Assembly (NCBI GenBank): GCA_964542645.1
Contig: CAZIUG010000008.1
Span: forward strand, 310,001 to 374,000
Reading direction: 5' to 3'
DNA from: Moanibacter sp964542645
GTDB lineage: Bacteria > Verrucomicrobiota > Verrucomicrobiia > Opitutales > UBA2987
Length of the DNA stretch: 64,000 bases
The position numbers and the translations under genes were made by a program. Positions 8,923-17,940 of the stretch are shown piece after piece. The notes under the pieces were generated by a model, which was given only the letters and a program-made list of their open reading frames with translations, was not told the origin of the DNA and made no database searches. The first letter of the stretch is position 1; each line of letters starts with the position of its first letter.

Positions 8923-10059
8923 ATGAAGATTACAGCGATTAAGCCTTTCATCACTCCGTCGACAGGCAATTTTTTTGTAAAGGTAGAAACCGACGAGGGG
9001 ATCTACGGCCTGGGGGAAGCCGGAGTCAGGAGAAGAGGCACCGCAATCGCCGAGGTAATTCGCTCTTTTTCACCAGAGGTCATAGGACAAAATCCGTTTT
9101 GTATCGAGCACCTCTGGCAGGTTATGTTCCGCGGTGGATTTTTCCCAGGCGGCGTGGTTCAGTCGGCGGCTGTGAGCGCAGTAGATATCGCTCTCTGGGA
9201 CATAAAGGGAAAAGCACTTGGGGTACCAGTCTATGAATTACTTGGAGGAAGAACTCGTGATAAGGTGGTTTGCTATCCACACGTTGCTAAAGGAAGTACC
9301 GATAGTCTGGTAGCCGAGTGCAAGGAAAGGAAGAAAGAAGGATGGAGGTTTGTCCGCTGGGGTCTATCTGATCCCAAAGGAAAAAACCTATTAGAACCCT
9401 CACGGGCAGTACGATTCGGCATTGAGCAGGTAAAAGCAGTACGCGAAGAAGTAGGAGATGAGATTGAAATCTGTTTCGATGTTCATACTCGCCTGGACCC
9501 TGCTTCCGCCATCGCACTAGCCAATGGCATAGAGTCCTATCGACCCTTTTTCATTGAAGACCCGATCCGAAGCGAGAGCACCCAGAGTCTACGAATGATC
9601 CGTCAGCATACCTCAGTCCCTATCGCAGTCGGTGAACAATTCGACAGCAAGTGGAAATTCCAACAGGTCATCGAGGAAGACCTAATGGATTACTGTCGAG
9701 TCGATCTCTGCATTGCTGGTGGATTAACCGAAGCTAAAAAAATCGCTGGATGGTGCGAAACACACTATATTCACTTGGCACCTCATAATCCCTTGGGACC
9801 TGTTTCCACCGCAGCTTGTCTTCACCTCTGTCTGGCTTCATCTCTGGTTGGGGTACAGGAGCTTCCAAGACCTCCAATGTCGAGTTTAACTGATGTATTT
9901 CCTAAGCAAGTACCTTTTGAAAACGGGCATCTCATCGTCCCAGAAGGTCCGGGTTTGGGTATTGAATTCAATGAAGAAGCAATTACCGATCAGCTCCATA
10001 TAGACCCCAGACCGGGCGCTGGTTTATGGCGGGATGATGGGTCATATACGAATTGGTAG
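8923..10059 (+). CDS. Enolase-superfamily sugar-acid dehydratase, D-galactonate/mannonate dehydratase type
   Basis: This member of the mandelate racemase/muconate lactonizing enzyme family has an N-terminal capping domain (residues 1-115) and a TIM barrel. The three Mg ligands are intact: D186 in CFDVHTR, E212 in FIEDP and E238 in VGEQ. The catalytic His of the GalD type is H288 in APHNPLGPVSTAA. Such enzymes dehydrate C6 aldonic acids to 2-keto-3-deoxy acids. It begins at ATG after a long leader and is followed by a 271-base gap. The minus-strand UxuA-like gene next to it also dehydrates aldonates, so both could serve uronate or aldonate breakdown. Exact substrate is uncertain. Confidence 0.88.
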   Translation: MKITAIKPFITPSTGNFFVKVETDEGIYGLGEAGVRRRGTAIAEVIRSFSPEVIGQNPFCIEHLWQVMFRGGFFPGGVVQSAAVSAVDIALWDIKGKALGVPVYELLGGRTRDKVVCYPHVAKGSTDSLVAECKERKKEGWRFVRWGLSDPKGKNLLEPSRAVRFGIEQVKAVREEVGDEIEICFDVHTRLDPASAIALANGIESYRPFFIEDPIRSESTQSLRMIRQHTSVPIAVGEQFDSKWKFQQVIEEDLMDYCRVDLCIAGGLTEAKKIAGWCETHYIHLAPHNPLGPVSTAACLHLCLASSLVGVQELPRPPMSSLTDVFPKQVPFENGHLIVPEGPGLGIEFNEEAITDQLHIDPRPGAGLWRDDGSYTNW

Positions 10060-10330
10060 AGCCTTATTAACTTTTCCGATTAAACATCTCACAGAAAAGG
10101 ACTTAATTATATCGGATAGTATCCAATATAAACCTCATTGTCGGAGTAAGCTTTTTGAAAATTCCATAACCAACTCGTCAACACAGCAAATACAAAGATC
10201 AAGTTCTGCTGAACTTGCTATGGCTTTAGACCCTGACTCCTCCACGTATTGCCAACCCAATATTGGACCCAGAATCCTCCACAACGGCTTCATATACTTT
10301 CACTCTTAGTATTCCTCCCTTTCTCCAAAC

Positions 10331-11332
10331 CTAGCCTGCCTCGGTATGCTCATTTACATTGTCCATAAGTGCCTTCATGTAACCCAAAGCATAGGCTCGA
10401 GACGTGTATTTTTCTGATTCATGATCAATGGCGAGTTCGGGTACGTGATCTTCAATCATTGCGCCATCGAATCCAACCTTCTGATAAGCTCGCATCGACT
10501 CCATGGGATCGACATTCCCCTGGTCAATGAAAGTCTCTGAGAACTTTGGAACAGTTCCAGATACGAAGCGATAATGGACGTACAGGATTTTGTTTCTCGA
10601 TCCGAAATACTGGATCGCATCGAGTACATCCCCCGGCATTTCAGAAATAGTACCCTGACAAAACCCTAGGCAATTACAGTCGCTAGGAACAATTTCTGTG
10701 GCCCGTTTCAATGCATCATGAGTGCGGAAGATTCGTGAAATCCCTCCAATTGGGGAAATCGGTGGATCGTCAGGATGAAGACCCATTCGAACACCGGCCT
10801 CTTCAGCAACAGGCATTACCGCCTTAAGAAAATAAGAGAAATTATCCCACATTTCCTCATCCGAAAGCTCCAAACAATCGGATACCGGAGGATCCCAATA
10901 GTCTTGGCGAGCTCCCTTTATCTTCTCGTAGTCAAAACTAGTAACAACAGCACCAGCCCGACTGAGCTCAGACTTTGAGGTACGCAATCCGTAATTACCC
11001 CCGACACAACGCAAAGAAAAGGGATAGCCCAGTCCAGGAATTCCAGCCGCTCCCATAGAACGGAGTGTTCTACACCAATTCTCAATCTGTTCATCTCTCC
11101 CAGGCAGACCCAACTTGATCTTGTTGCACCACTCCGCCGGAACTCCTTCTAAGATTGCCCATTTCAGTCCGGCATCTTCAATTCTTGCCTTAGTCTGGGA
11201 CAAATCGTGAAAATTATAGTAGCCCCTCTCTGAATCAAATTCACGAAAGGTGCTGATAAAATCTGTAGCTCCCAACTGCCTGGCAAAAGCCAATACCATC
11301 GGATCTGAATTTCCTTTAAATCCTAATCTCAT
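10331..11332 (-). CDS. uxuA: Mannonate dehydratase (UxuA-like)
   Basis: This protein is expected to dehydrate D-mannonate to 2-keto-3-deoxygluconate in hexuronate catabolism. The pattern of the xylose-isomerase-like UxuA family is clear, with the four metal ligands of the family conserved: H in GLHPDDPP, C in GFCQGTISE, H in LYVHYRF and D in EDHVPEL. The open frame runs up to 11419, but the start chosen here is the ATG at 11332. There MRLGFKG is the first barrel strand, and a strong GAGGGG lies 7 bases upstream (11340-11345). It is one of three UxuA-like paralogues in the window and the closest to the classical form. It diverges from an enolase-superfamily gene at 11699. Confidence 0.88.
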   Translation of the reverse strand: MRLGFKGNSDPMVLAFARQLGATDFISTFREFDSERGYYNFHDLSQTKARIEDAGLKWAILEGVPAEWCNKIKLGLPGRDEQIENWCRTLRSMGAAGIPGLGYPFSLRCVGGNYGLRTSKSELSRAGAVVTSFDYEKIKGARQDYWDPPVSDCLELSDEEMWDNFSYFLKAVMPVAEEAGVRMGLHPDDPPISPIGGISRIFRTHDALKRATEIVPSDCNCLGFCQGTISEMPGDVLDAIQYFGSRNKILYVHYRFVSGTVPKFSETFIDQGNVDPMESMRAYQKVGFDGAMIEDHVPELAIDHESEKYTSRAYALGYMKALMDNVNEHTEAG

Positions 11333-11698
11333 CGAATAACCCCTCGTACCTTCAACTATTAAAAAACTCAACCGCAATTTGAAATTTAGATAATTGCAGA
11401 GTGTCTTCCGGGGAATCAATTTTGTAATATCGTAACCAACAACTCTTCCGAAACTATACTAGACCATCCAAGCGTTTTGCCAATATGCCCCTCATGGCCC
11501 AAAATGGATATCGATGGGCAAATATGTGAAAGCACGATAAATCTTAATTTGGCCAAGAGGATGGAGCACCGGTTCTCTCTTCTGGCCAACGTGCTCCTAC
11601 TGCTATATTAATATTATGGATAGAGTACGCATTGGTCTAATCTCTCGTTGCTATCATTTTAATTATTTGATTCCATCTATACTGTTTAATACGGCCAA
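11333..11698. repeat. Divergent intergenic region with interlocking inverted repeats
   Basis: Between the divergent UxuA-like and enolase-superfamily genes, two inverted repeats interlock. TTGGCCA (11549-11555) pairs with TGGCCAA (11583-11589), and GGAGCAC (11563-11569) pairs with GTGCTCC (11591-11597). The two cannot form as nested hairpins: they are either alternatives or a pseudoknot. No gene is seen. Confidence 0.4.
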
Positions 11699-12976
11699 AT
11701 GAAAATCACAGAAATTGAATCTATTCCCCTCCGCATACCCTACGAAACCCGTATCCGAAAGCAATTTCACCACTTTGGAATGGATGAGAGGCTCACGATA
11801 TATAAGTTCCACACCGACACTGGGTTGATTGGTCTTGGTGAAAATGTTGGGCCCCCTTTCGAACAGGAATTAATCGATTCCTATATCGGTACGAATCCTT
11901 TCGACCACGTCATGAATACTGGTCGATTCAATCTCGATATGGCCTGTTATGACCTTATGGGGAAGCACCTTGCTCTCCCGGCATGGAGACTTCTAGGCCA
12001 GCAACGTCGAGAGTGGGTTAGCATGGGGTGGTGGATGCCGTGTATGTCCCCCGAGGAATCAGCTACCGAGGTCCAAATTGCAGCTGATCATGGCTATCGA
12101 GGTCTCAAGTGTAAAGCGCGCGCCTTCTACGATGTCGTAGAACAGGCAGAGGCCATGCAGGAGGCCGCTCCTCCCGACTTTCGCGTAGAATTCGATTTCA
12201 ATGGAGCCTTGATAAATGTTGAACAGGGCCTATCGATCCTCCAGAAATTGGAAAAAATACCCATCGTCAAAGGCATCGAAGAACCCATATTTGCCCATGA
12301 TGTAGAAGGTTGGAAGCGCCTCCACCAGAAAATTCGTATCCCTTTCTATCTCCACGGCGTGGGCACCGTGCTCGATGGCCCTGTGCGCCAACCTGCAGGA
12401 GCGTGGTTAGGTCTCCGTTCTGGGGACTTTGACGGAGCCCTTTGTAGCCACGAAAATATCCGTAATGCACTCGCTGCATCATGGACTTTTGCTGCTGCTA
12501 ATACCCCTATCCTACTCCAATATGTAGGCACTGGCATAACAACCGCTTTCGTTTGTCAACTCGGCGCCGTCATGCACACAGCCACCCTTCCTGGCGTCAC
12601 TGCGAGTCATAGCTACGAAGAGGATATAATCGTCACTCCCCACACAATTCAGCGAGGTTTTATGAAGGTACCCGAAGGTCCGGGGCTTGGAGTCGAACTG
12701 GATGAGGATGCCGTTGATCGCTATCGCAATGCACCTGATCCGGAGTGGCCCCGACATTTCTCAGTCATAACTCTACCCGGTGCATACAAACATTTGTATC
12801 GAAATCTCCAGCAAGCAGAAAACTTGATGAAACTTGGTGTCGATGATCCATTCGCGCCCGGAATCAGACTACAAGAAAGGGAGGACGACGGGAGCCAGGA
12901 ATTTGATTCACTCTGGAAACGCCTTCAAGAAACCAATTGGCCTCTCTGGGAATCCGAGATCCAAAATCAATTGTAA
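11699..12976 (+). CDS. Enolase-superfamily protein lacking the third metal ligand
   Basis: This 425-residue protein has the mandelate racemase/muconate lactonizing architecture: capping domain, then a barrel with the K-x-K pair (K137, K139 in LKCKA). Ligands D166 (EFDFNG) and E194 (IEEPIF) are present. Where the third ligand normally sits (pattern IPxxxGE), it reads IPFYLHG with H219 and no Glu or Asp. The tail beyond residue 370 is longer than usual. It is most likely a sugar-acid dehydratase or epimerase with altered metal binding, or one that has lost activity. It starts at ATG with no visible Shine-Dalgarno, divergent from the UxuA-like gene. Family is sure; function is not. Confidence 0.85.
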   Translation: MKITEIESIPLRIPYETRIRKQFHHFGMDERLTIYKFHTDTGLIGLGENVGPPFEQELIDSYIGTNPFDHVMNTGRFNLDMACYDLMGKHLALPAWRLLGQQRREWVSMGWWMPCMSPEESATEVQIAADHGYRGLKCKARAFYDVVEQAEAMQEAAPPDFRVEFDFNGALINVEQGLSILQKLEKIPIVKGIEEPIFAHDVEGWKRLHQKIRIPFYLHGVGTVLDGPVRQPAGAWLGLRSGDFDGALCSHENIRNALAASWTFAAANTPILLQYVGTGITTAFVCQLGAVMHTATLPGVTASHSYEEDIIVTPHTIQRGFMKVPEGPGLGVELDEDAVDRYRNAPDPEWPRHFSVITLPGAYKHLYRNLQQAENLMKLGVDDPFAPGIRLQEREDDGSQEFDSLWKRLQETNWPLWESEIQNQL

Positions 12977-13315
12977 AACTCGTTGCGGTCAGACATAGCG
13001 GTTGGTTGTGCTCCAAGCAATTCTGTAGCCAAACTTGGCATGATTTACAATAAACGCCTAATTCCACCATCAGATACCAGCACCCACATTTACCTTGATT
13101 GATTTCTCTTTAAAGCATCGAAGGTGTAATAATTGATAGTCAGAGCGGAACCATAGCACTCAACATGCCTCCCAGGCAAAAAAGCATGGAGGGCTAGATT
13201 TCTGCGTTTTATAACTTATCAAATCGAAAAACCGACGGGCTTGCTAGCGTTTCTAAAACTACGGATTAGTATCGAGGTGTACTCAGCCCGTCACCCAAGA
13301 CTAAAATTCAGGGCC
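12977..13315. other. 339-base convergent intergenic region
   Basis: This region lies between two convergent stops (enolase-superfamily gene and Ldh2). Terminators are expected here, but I see no strong stem followed by a T run, and no gene or repeat. Confidence 0.5.
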
Positions 13316-14383
13316 CTACAATGCCCCACTCGCCCTGACATCCACATTGAATTTTCCACCCCATTCCAAAATCTCGTTCCAGGTGTCCTCTTCAACGAAA
13401 ATTCCTTCACCTTGCCGCTTTCCCTTAACTTTGATCTCGATATCGCCAGGAAACAAAATCTCTTCAAACCCTTCCGCCGGCGGGGAGGACTTTACGTGCT
13501 CGATAAATTTGTCGGCTTGTCGGTAGTAGTCCTCCAAGGATAGAAACTGAGTTATATCGAGAGTAACCAGGAGAACACCATTGCTGATCTGATCCACATT
13601 GCTGCCAACTGCCCCCGTTCCACTGAGTATCCCTGCTAAGAGCTCGATAACAATATTTAGTCCATATCCTTTGTGGCCAGCCGAAGTCCCCCCAAGCGGA
13701 AGAATGCTGCCAGGTGGATCTTCATAAAGCTTATTGGGATCATTGGTTGGTCGGCCCATAGAATCGAGAAGCCAACCGTCTGGAGTTGTCTCATTTCGGT
13801 TGCGTTTTACCCGCACTTTACCCTCTGCTACGACCGTCGAGGTCATGTCCATCACAATGGGTTCACCTGAGGATCGAGGAATCCCGAACGCAATGGGATC
13901 GGTTGAAAGACGAGGTTCAGTCCCGCCCCAAGGAGCCATTCGAAATGATGGAATACCAACAGCGTTTACAAAGAGAAGTCCAATCATGCCCTCGCAAGCG
14001 AGGTGGTGGACATAACTTCCTAGACGTCCGATGTGATTTGAGTGTCGGACTGCGACTGCAGACAGACCGTTGCTGCGAGCCTTTTCAAGCCCAATTTCTA
14101 CCGCGTGGGTCATAGCCACTTGACCAAACCCCCAGTTCCCATCCACGATAGCGGTTAGAGGATTATCCTGGATTATCTCTACTTCCGCATTGGTGACGAG
14201 ATGTCCCTTCTCAACCGAACCAAGATACTGAGGAATACGAATTATCCCGTGCGAATCGTGGCCAGTACAATTGGCATCCGCCAGGAGTTCCGCCACAATG
14301 CGTGCATTTTTACGTGACGTTCCTGCACCCACAAAGATATCAGTGGCAATATGAATAAGCTGTTCATTGGTAAAAATTGGCAT
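13316..14383 (-). CDS. Ldh2-family malate/L-lactate/ureidoglycolate-type dehydrogenase
   Basis: This is an NAD(P)-dependent 2-hydroxyacid dehydrogenase of the Ldh2/YlbC/AllD family, which is unrelated to classical lactate dehydrogenase. The family signature with the catalytic His is visible at residues 53-64 (ANCTGHDSHGII). Further blocks are RHSNHIGRLG and the substrate/nucleotide region GTSAGHKGYGLNIVIELL. The 355 residues match the family. Relatives act on malate, L-lactate, L-sulfolactate, ureidoglycolate or 2,3-diketogulonate. The sugar-acid neighbourhood favours a hydroxy- or keto-gulonate-type substrate, but this is inference. The start ATG is clear, and the gene is followed on the same strand by no close partner. 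Confidence 0.9.
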   Translation of the reverse strand: MPIFTNEQLIHIATDIFVGAGTSRKNARIVAELLADANCTGHDSHGIIRIPQYLGSVEKGHLVTNAEVEIIQDNPLTAIVDGNWGFGQVAMTHAVEIGLEKARSNGLSAVAVRHSNHIGRLGSYVHHLACEGMIGLLFVNAVGIPSFRMAPWGGTEPRLSTDPIAFGIPRSSGEPIVMDMTSTVVAEGKVRVKRNRNETTPDGWLLDSMGRPTNDPNKLYEDPPGSILPLGGTSAGHKGYGLNIVIELLAGILSGTGAVGSNVDQISNGVLLVTLDITQFLSLEDYYRQADKFIEHVKSSPPAEGFEEILFPGDIEIKVKGKRQGEGIFVEEDTWNEILEWGGKFNVDVRASGAL

Positions 14384-14661
14384 AGCGGCAATTTAAGCAG
14401 GGCAACGAAATAGTTTCAAGGCTGCGGTTAATTACAACGGAAATAAATTGTAATCGATAGCATGGGTATCTGAAGCTTTTTATAATGATTTCACCGTAAA
14501 TCGCACGAACGATAAGAAGGTCAATTGTAACACCAAAATCTCCAGATTTCAGGGAAGGAAAAGACCTTTAGAGAGGCCATAAGAGGAACAAGAAAGGATC
14601 ATTCGAGATTGATCGATTGGGGCATTAAGGAATTCGCTTAGGAATGGACACATCGCAAAAT

Positions 14662-16242
14662 TTACGTTCTTGGATACATTTCAAAATAAGTCAGATCCGC
14701 ACCAAAGTTATCCATCGCTGCAACAGCATCTCCCTTCAGCTTTACCCTAATCGGCTGAACATGCAGCTGCTCGTTGAGAACCATATTAGACTCCTTGAGC
14801 GGAAAATGAATTTCGATCCCCTGTCCAGCTGAAGCATTCGGAAAGAAGAAATAACCATTAGTCCAAAGAGGCCCACTATCATTTCCTTCGATCCAGATCT
14901 CTTGTTGATTGGCCCAACCAGGGATCCTTACAAACAATGGTTTAGATTCTTTAGGTTCTATCCGTAAGTGACTGTGCACATAGGGAGACTCTATTTTAAC
15001 CTCGCTCGTCTCGTGGTCGAATAGCAGATTCACCCATTGACCGGTTGTCTCAGACCGCGCTACCTCCCGATACGCTGCACACAGAGATCCGATCGCACCT
15101 CCGACTATATCCATATTAAAGGAAATCTTGGTACGCCCGTTTCCAATCGACTTATGGCCATAAGGAGCGGGAAAACCGAAAGCACCGAGATGGCGATTAG
15201 CCACATCATGTAATCCATCTACCCCATGCGGATTCGGTGGATCGCTAATAAAAGAAACATCTCTAAGTTGGGAAGGAAGGAGATGGCAACGGATAATCCG
15301 CTCAGCGTCCTGGTAACAATCGGAATAACCAGACCGACCCAAAATAAGAGCCGTCTCCAGAACATCGCCAGTATTGTTAGCCTCGCCGTGATCGCTGTCT
15401 TTCTGATTTATCGATTCAGGAGTCCATCCAATCTCATCGCGCATCTGCCAGAGCCCCTTTTGGTAAAAAGCCTTCACTCGCGCCATGAGGGAAACATCGT
15501 CAAGTAAGTCCGCAAGCTGAGCGAGCGAAGACAGGACGCAAGTGATGGAATGGACATGGCCGGTCACAAACCTCTCTGGATCAAAAGAACCATCCTCGAG
15601 ATAATACTCGCTAACAGCTTTATCTTTAAGAACCAGAGCCAGTTCAAGAGCTCTCCCATAGCCGGTTGCCCGGTAGTATTTAACCAGCGGCCCAAGCATT
15701 CTTGCCTCACCGCTGATATAGTCGTCACCCCGAAGGTTAACACCGAAGTCGCTAATACGCTCTTTATTCCATCCCTCGGACGGATTCCATAGTTCAAAGA
15801 TCGAGTTGATACTCCGCTCAGCAATTTTACGAGCTTCTTCATCGTCACGAAACCTCGCAAGCGCGTAAAGGGCATGAAATCCTTCTCGAAGGTTATGCGG
15901 TCTAAAGTTGACCAGAGGCCCCCCTATTTCCTCTCGGTTCAAAGGAAGTGCCAGGGGTCCACTATAAGACAAAATGGCTGCCCGTCGATGATTCTCAATC
16001 GCTTCCTCATCAATCCTCAGTCCGACAACATCTTCTGCTTCTAATAGACCATTGAGATGCCTACCTGGGACATGGGATTCACTGTGGGCAGAGCTGAATC
16101 CCAATAATACTTCCGGTTGTATAAGAGAGCGAAAAAATGGCACATTATTATCGTCCGCGTTAAAGACATTCTGCATGGTCCGACACCCTAACCGGATCGC
16201 GTCAGCGATATCGTTGCTATTAACGTTCTGGATTCTACTCAT
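14662..16242 (-). CDS. GH127/DUF1680-like alpha/alpha-barrel protein
   Basis: This 526-residue protein has an alpha-helical toroid (about residues 85-400) followed by a beta-sandwich with the RIPGWANQ block at about 445-455. That order and the RIPxWA signature are typical of beta-L-arabinofuranosidase-like GH127/GH146 proteins. The zinc-binding cysteines of GH127 (the E-x-C and CC blocks) are not seen; the corresponding region reads DIVGGAIG. It may cleave another glycosidic bond, use a different mechanism, or be non-catalytic. There is no signal peptide, so it would act in the cytosol. An AAGAGA lies just before the ATG. No partner gene is close on the same strand. Confidence 0.55.
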   Translation of the reverse strand: MSRIQNVNSNDIADAIRLGCRTMQNVFNADDNNVPFFRSLIQPEVLLGFSSAHSESHVPGRHLNGLLEAEDVVGLRIDEEAIENHRRAAILSYSGPLALPLNREEIGGPLVNFRPHNLREGFHALYALARFRDDEEARKIAERSINSIFELWNPSEGWNKERISDFGVNLRGDDYISGEARMLGPLVKYYRATGYGRALELALVLKDKAVSEYYLEDGSFDPERFVTGHVHSITCVLSSLAQLADLLDDVSLMARVKAFYQKGLWQMRDEIGWTPESINQKDSDHGEANNTGDVLETALILGRSGYSDCYQDAERIIRCHLLPSQLRDVSFISDPPNPHGVDGLHDVANRHLGAFGFPAPYGHKSIGNGRTKISFNMDIVGGAIGSLCAAYREVARSETTGQWVNLLFDHETSEVKIESPYVHSHLRIEPKESKPLFVRIPGWANQQEIWIEGNDSGPLWTNGYFFFPNASAGQGIEIHFPLKESNMVLNEQLHVQPIRVKLKGDAVAAMDNFGADLTYFEMYPRT

Positions 16243-16604
16243 TGGTCTCTTTTCTCATGTTTCGAAATAAATGTTTAGATTGGGCTATCCTTGGGACTGA
16301 GTTTTGCCAATAGCAATAGAATTGCAGAATTTTTAGATTAACCGAAATCTCACCAACAACCTCGAGTGCTTAATAGGCTGCCATCAAACGGTAAAAAGTA
16401 AGTCAATCATAGCCCCTGGACGCATAACTTTAAATTCTCGTACTTTTAAATTGAGAGGACCCAACTAGTTCGCTTCTTTGACTCTTATCTTCGTAATCAT
16501 GTTTAAGAACTAGTGGATTGGCTTGACACCTCCCAAAGCAGAACCGTCAATCCTATAACACCGGCAGACGGCTCCGCCGGCAACAACAGAGGAAAGGACT
16601 AAAG
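16243..16604. other. 362-base divergent intergenic region
   Basis: This region lies between the divergent GH127-like and UxuA-like genes. Just before the UxuA-like gene there is a GC-rich stretch (16560-16581) and then a strong Shine-Dalgarno (GAGGAAAGGA, 16589-16598). No gene is seen in the remainder. Confidence 0.5.
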
Positions 16605-17588
16605 ATGTATATCGGCACACAATTTCATTGCCGCAACGACTCGGATATTCAGGTTCTGGCACAACTCGGTGTCGAACATGTCGACCAGACACCCAAAGAA
16701 TCTTGGATGGAGTGGACCACAGATACTCTCAAAAGCCTGCGCGACCGATTCGACAAACATGGCATCAATCTAGAGATGATCCATATCCCCTTAGGATCGA
16801 ATAATGCATTCAAAAACGAAGCGGGGGCCATATTTTTGGGACCAAGCGAGGAACGGGACCGACAAATTGATCGTATGAAAGAGATTGTTCGCATGGCTTC
16901 GGAGGCCGGCCTGCGTGGTCTAAACTATAACATCACTATTCTCGGCCACATGCGAACTCCCTCATCCACAGGACGTGGAGGTGCTACCCTTTCCACCTTT
17001 CAATACGACAAACTCGATCAATCAAAGGGTGAATTCGAAGGAGGTCCAGCCGACTCAGACGAGATGTGGGAAAGGATCAGTCATTGGCTCCATGAGATCA
17101 TCCCGGTGGCGGAAGAATACAAGATCCAAATGGCGTGCCACCCTTCCGATCCCGGTATTGGATACGATACTCCTTACCGAGGCGTGGACCGTGTATTGGG
17201 CATGCCGAATGGATTCAAGAAATTCATCGAACTTTACGATAGCCCTTACAATGGCCTAAATTTTTGTCAGGGTTGTATGTCGGAGGCTCTCGAGGACCCT
17301 TCGGAAGAGATTTTTGATGTCATCCGCTATTTTGGTGAACGGAAGAAGATTTTCAACGTCCACTTCCGTAACATTAAGGGAGGACTAAACAACTTCGTGG
17401 AGGTTTTTCCAGACGAAGGAGATGTAGCTATGCTTAAAGCACTTCGCGTCTACAAGGAAGTTGGTTATGAGTACATGATCATGCCTGATCATGTGCCGAA
17501 AATATCCGGACCCGAGCCTCATCAGGTAGGTTTTGCCTTCACCTACGGCTACATTCATGCGCTGCTCCAGGCGGTAAATGAAAAATGA
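16605..17588 (+). CDS. UxuA-like mannonate dehydratase family protein, second copy
   Basis: This is a 327-residue member of the mannonate dehydratase (UxuA) family, a xylose-isomerase-like barrel. The four metal ligands are conserved: H in ACHPSDPG, C in NFCQGCMSE, H in NVHFRNIKG and D in MPDHVPKI. It probably dehydrates D-mannonate or a related aldonate such as a modified or branched acid. A strong Shine-Dalgarno (GAGGAAAGGA) lies 6 bases before the ATG, suggesting good expression. It is clearly diverged from the copy at 10331-11332, which is about the same length, so the two are likely to differ in substrate. It is not in a tight operon: the next gene is 352 bases away. Confidence 0.87.
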   Translation: MYIGTQFHCRNDSDIQVLAQLGVEHVDQTPKESWMEWTTDTLKSLRDRFDKHGINLEMIHIPLGSNNAFKNEAGAIFLGPSEERDRQIDRMKEIVRMASEAGLRGLNYNITILGHMRTPSSTGRGGATLSTFQYDKLDQSKGEFEGGPADSDEMWERISHWLHEIIPVAEEYKIQMACHPSDPGIGYDTPYRGVDRVLGMPNGFKKFIELYDSPYNGLNFCQGCMSEALEDPSEEIFDVIRYFGERKKIFNVHFRNIKGGLNNFVEVFPDEGDVAMLKALRVYKEVGYEYMIMPDHVPKISGPEPHQVGFAFTYGYIHALLQAVNEK

Positions 17589-17940
17589 TATAACATCGAA
17601 CGGGCTATGCTCTTTTGTGATGGCTAGTCGCGGTCTTCTTATGGGTGTCCCCACCAGCGTTTCATTAGTTAACGATTAGAAAAATCTATTTCAGAGTTTT
17701 CAGCGTGACTCTCAGTGTATTTGTAAGGAGGTCGAGGAATCTATCCCAATCGATCAAGGAAGATTGCGCACTCCCCTAAGTATCCTACTAAGGCAATTTA
17801 GTCTACAACTGACAGAATACTTCAATTCTTGGTCCAGAGGTTACTGCGTTACTTTTTTTAGTTTCTCATGTAGGCTCTTCCTCCTGGCAATTTCCACCTA
17901 AACCCTGAATTTCCCTCTAAACAAAAGGAGATAGTTCTAT
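17589..17940. other. 352-base intergenic region
   Basis: Both flanking genes are on the plus strand. No strong hairpin with a T run follows the UxuA-like gene. An AAAGGAG at 17924-17930 serves the next gene. No gene or remnant is seen. Confidence 0.5.

Noticed and set aside
10034..10309. 91-codon frame after the 8923 gene
   Set aside because: It overlaps the 3' end of the dehydratase gene, lacks a ribosome site and has no recognisable pattern.
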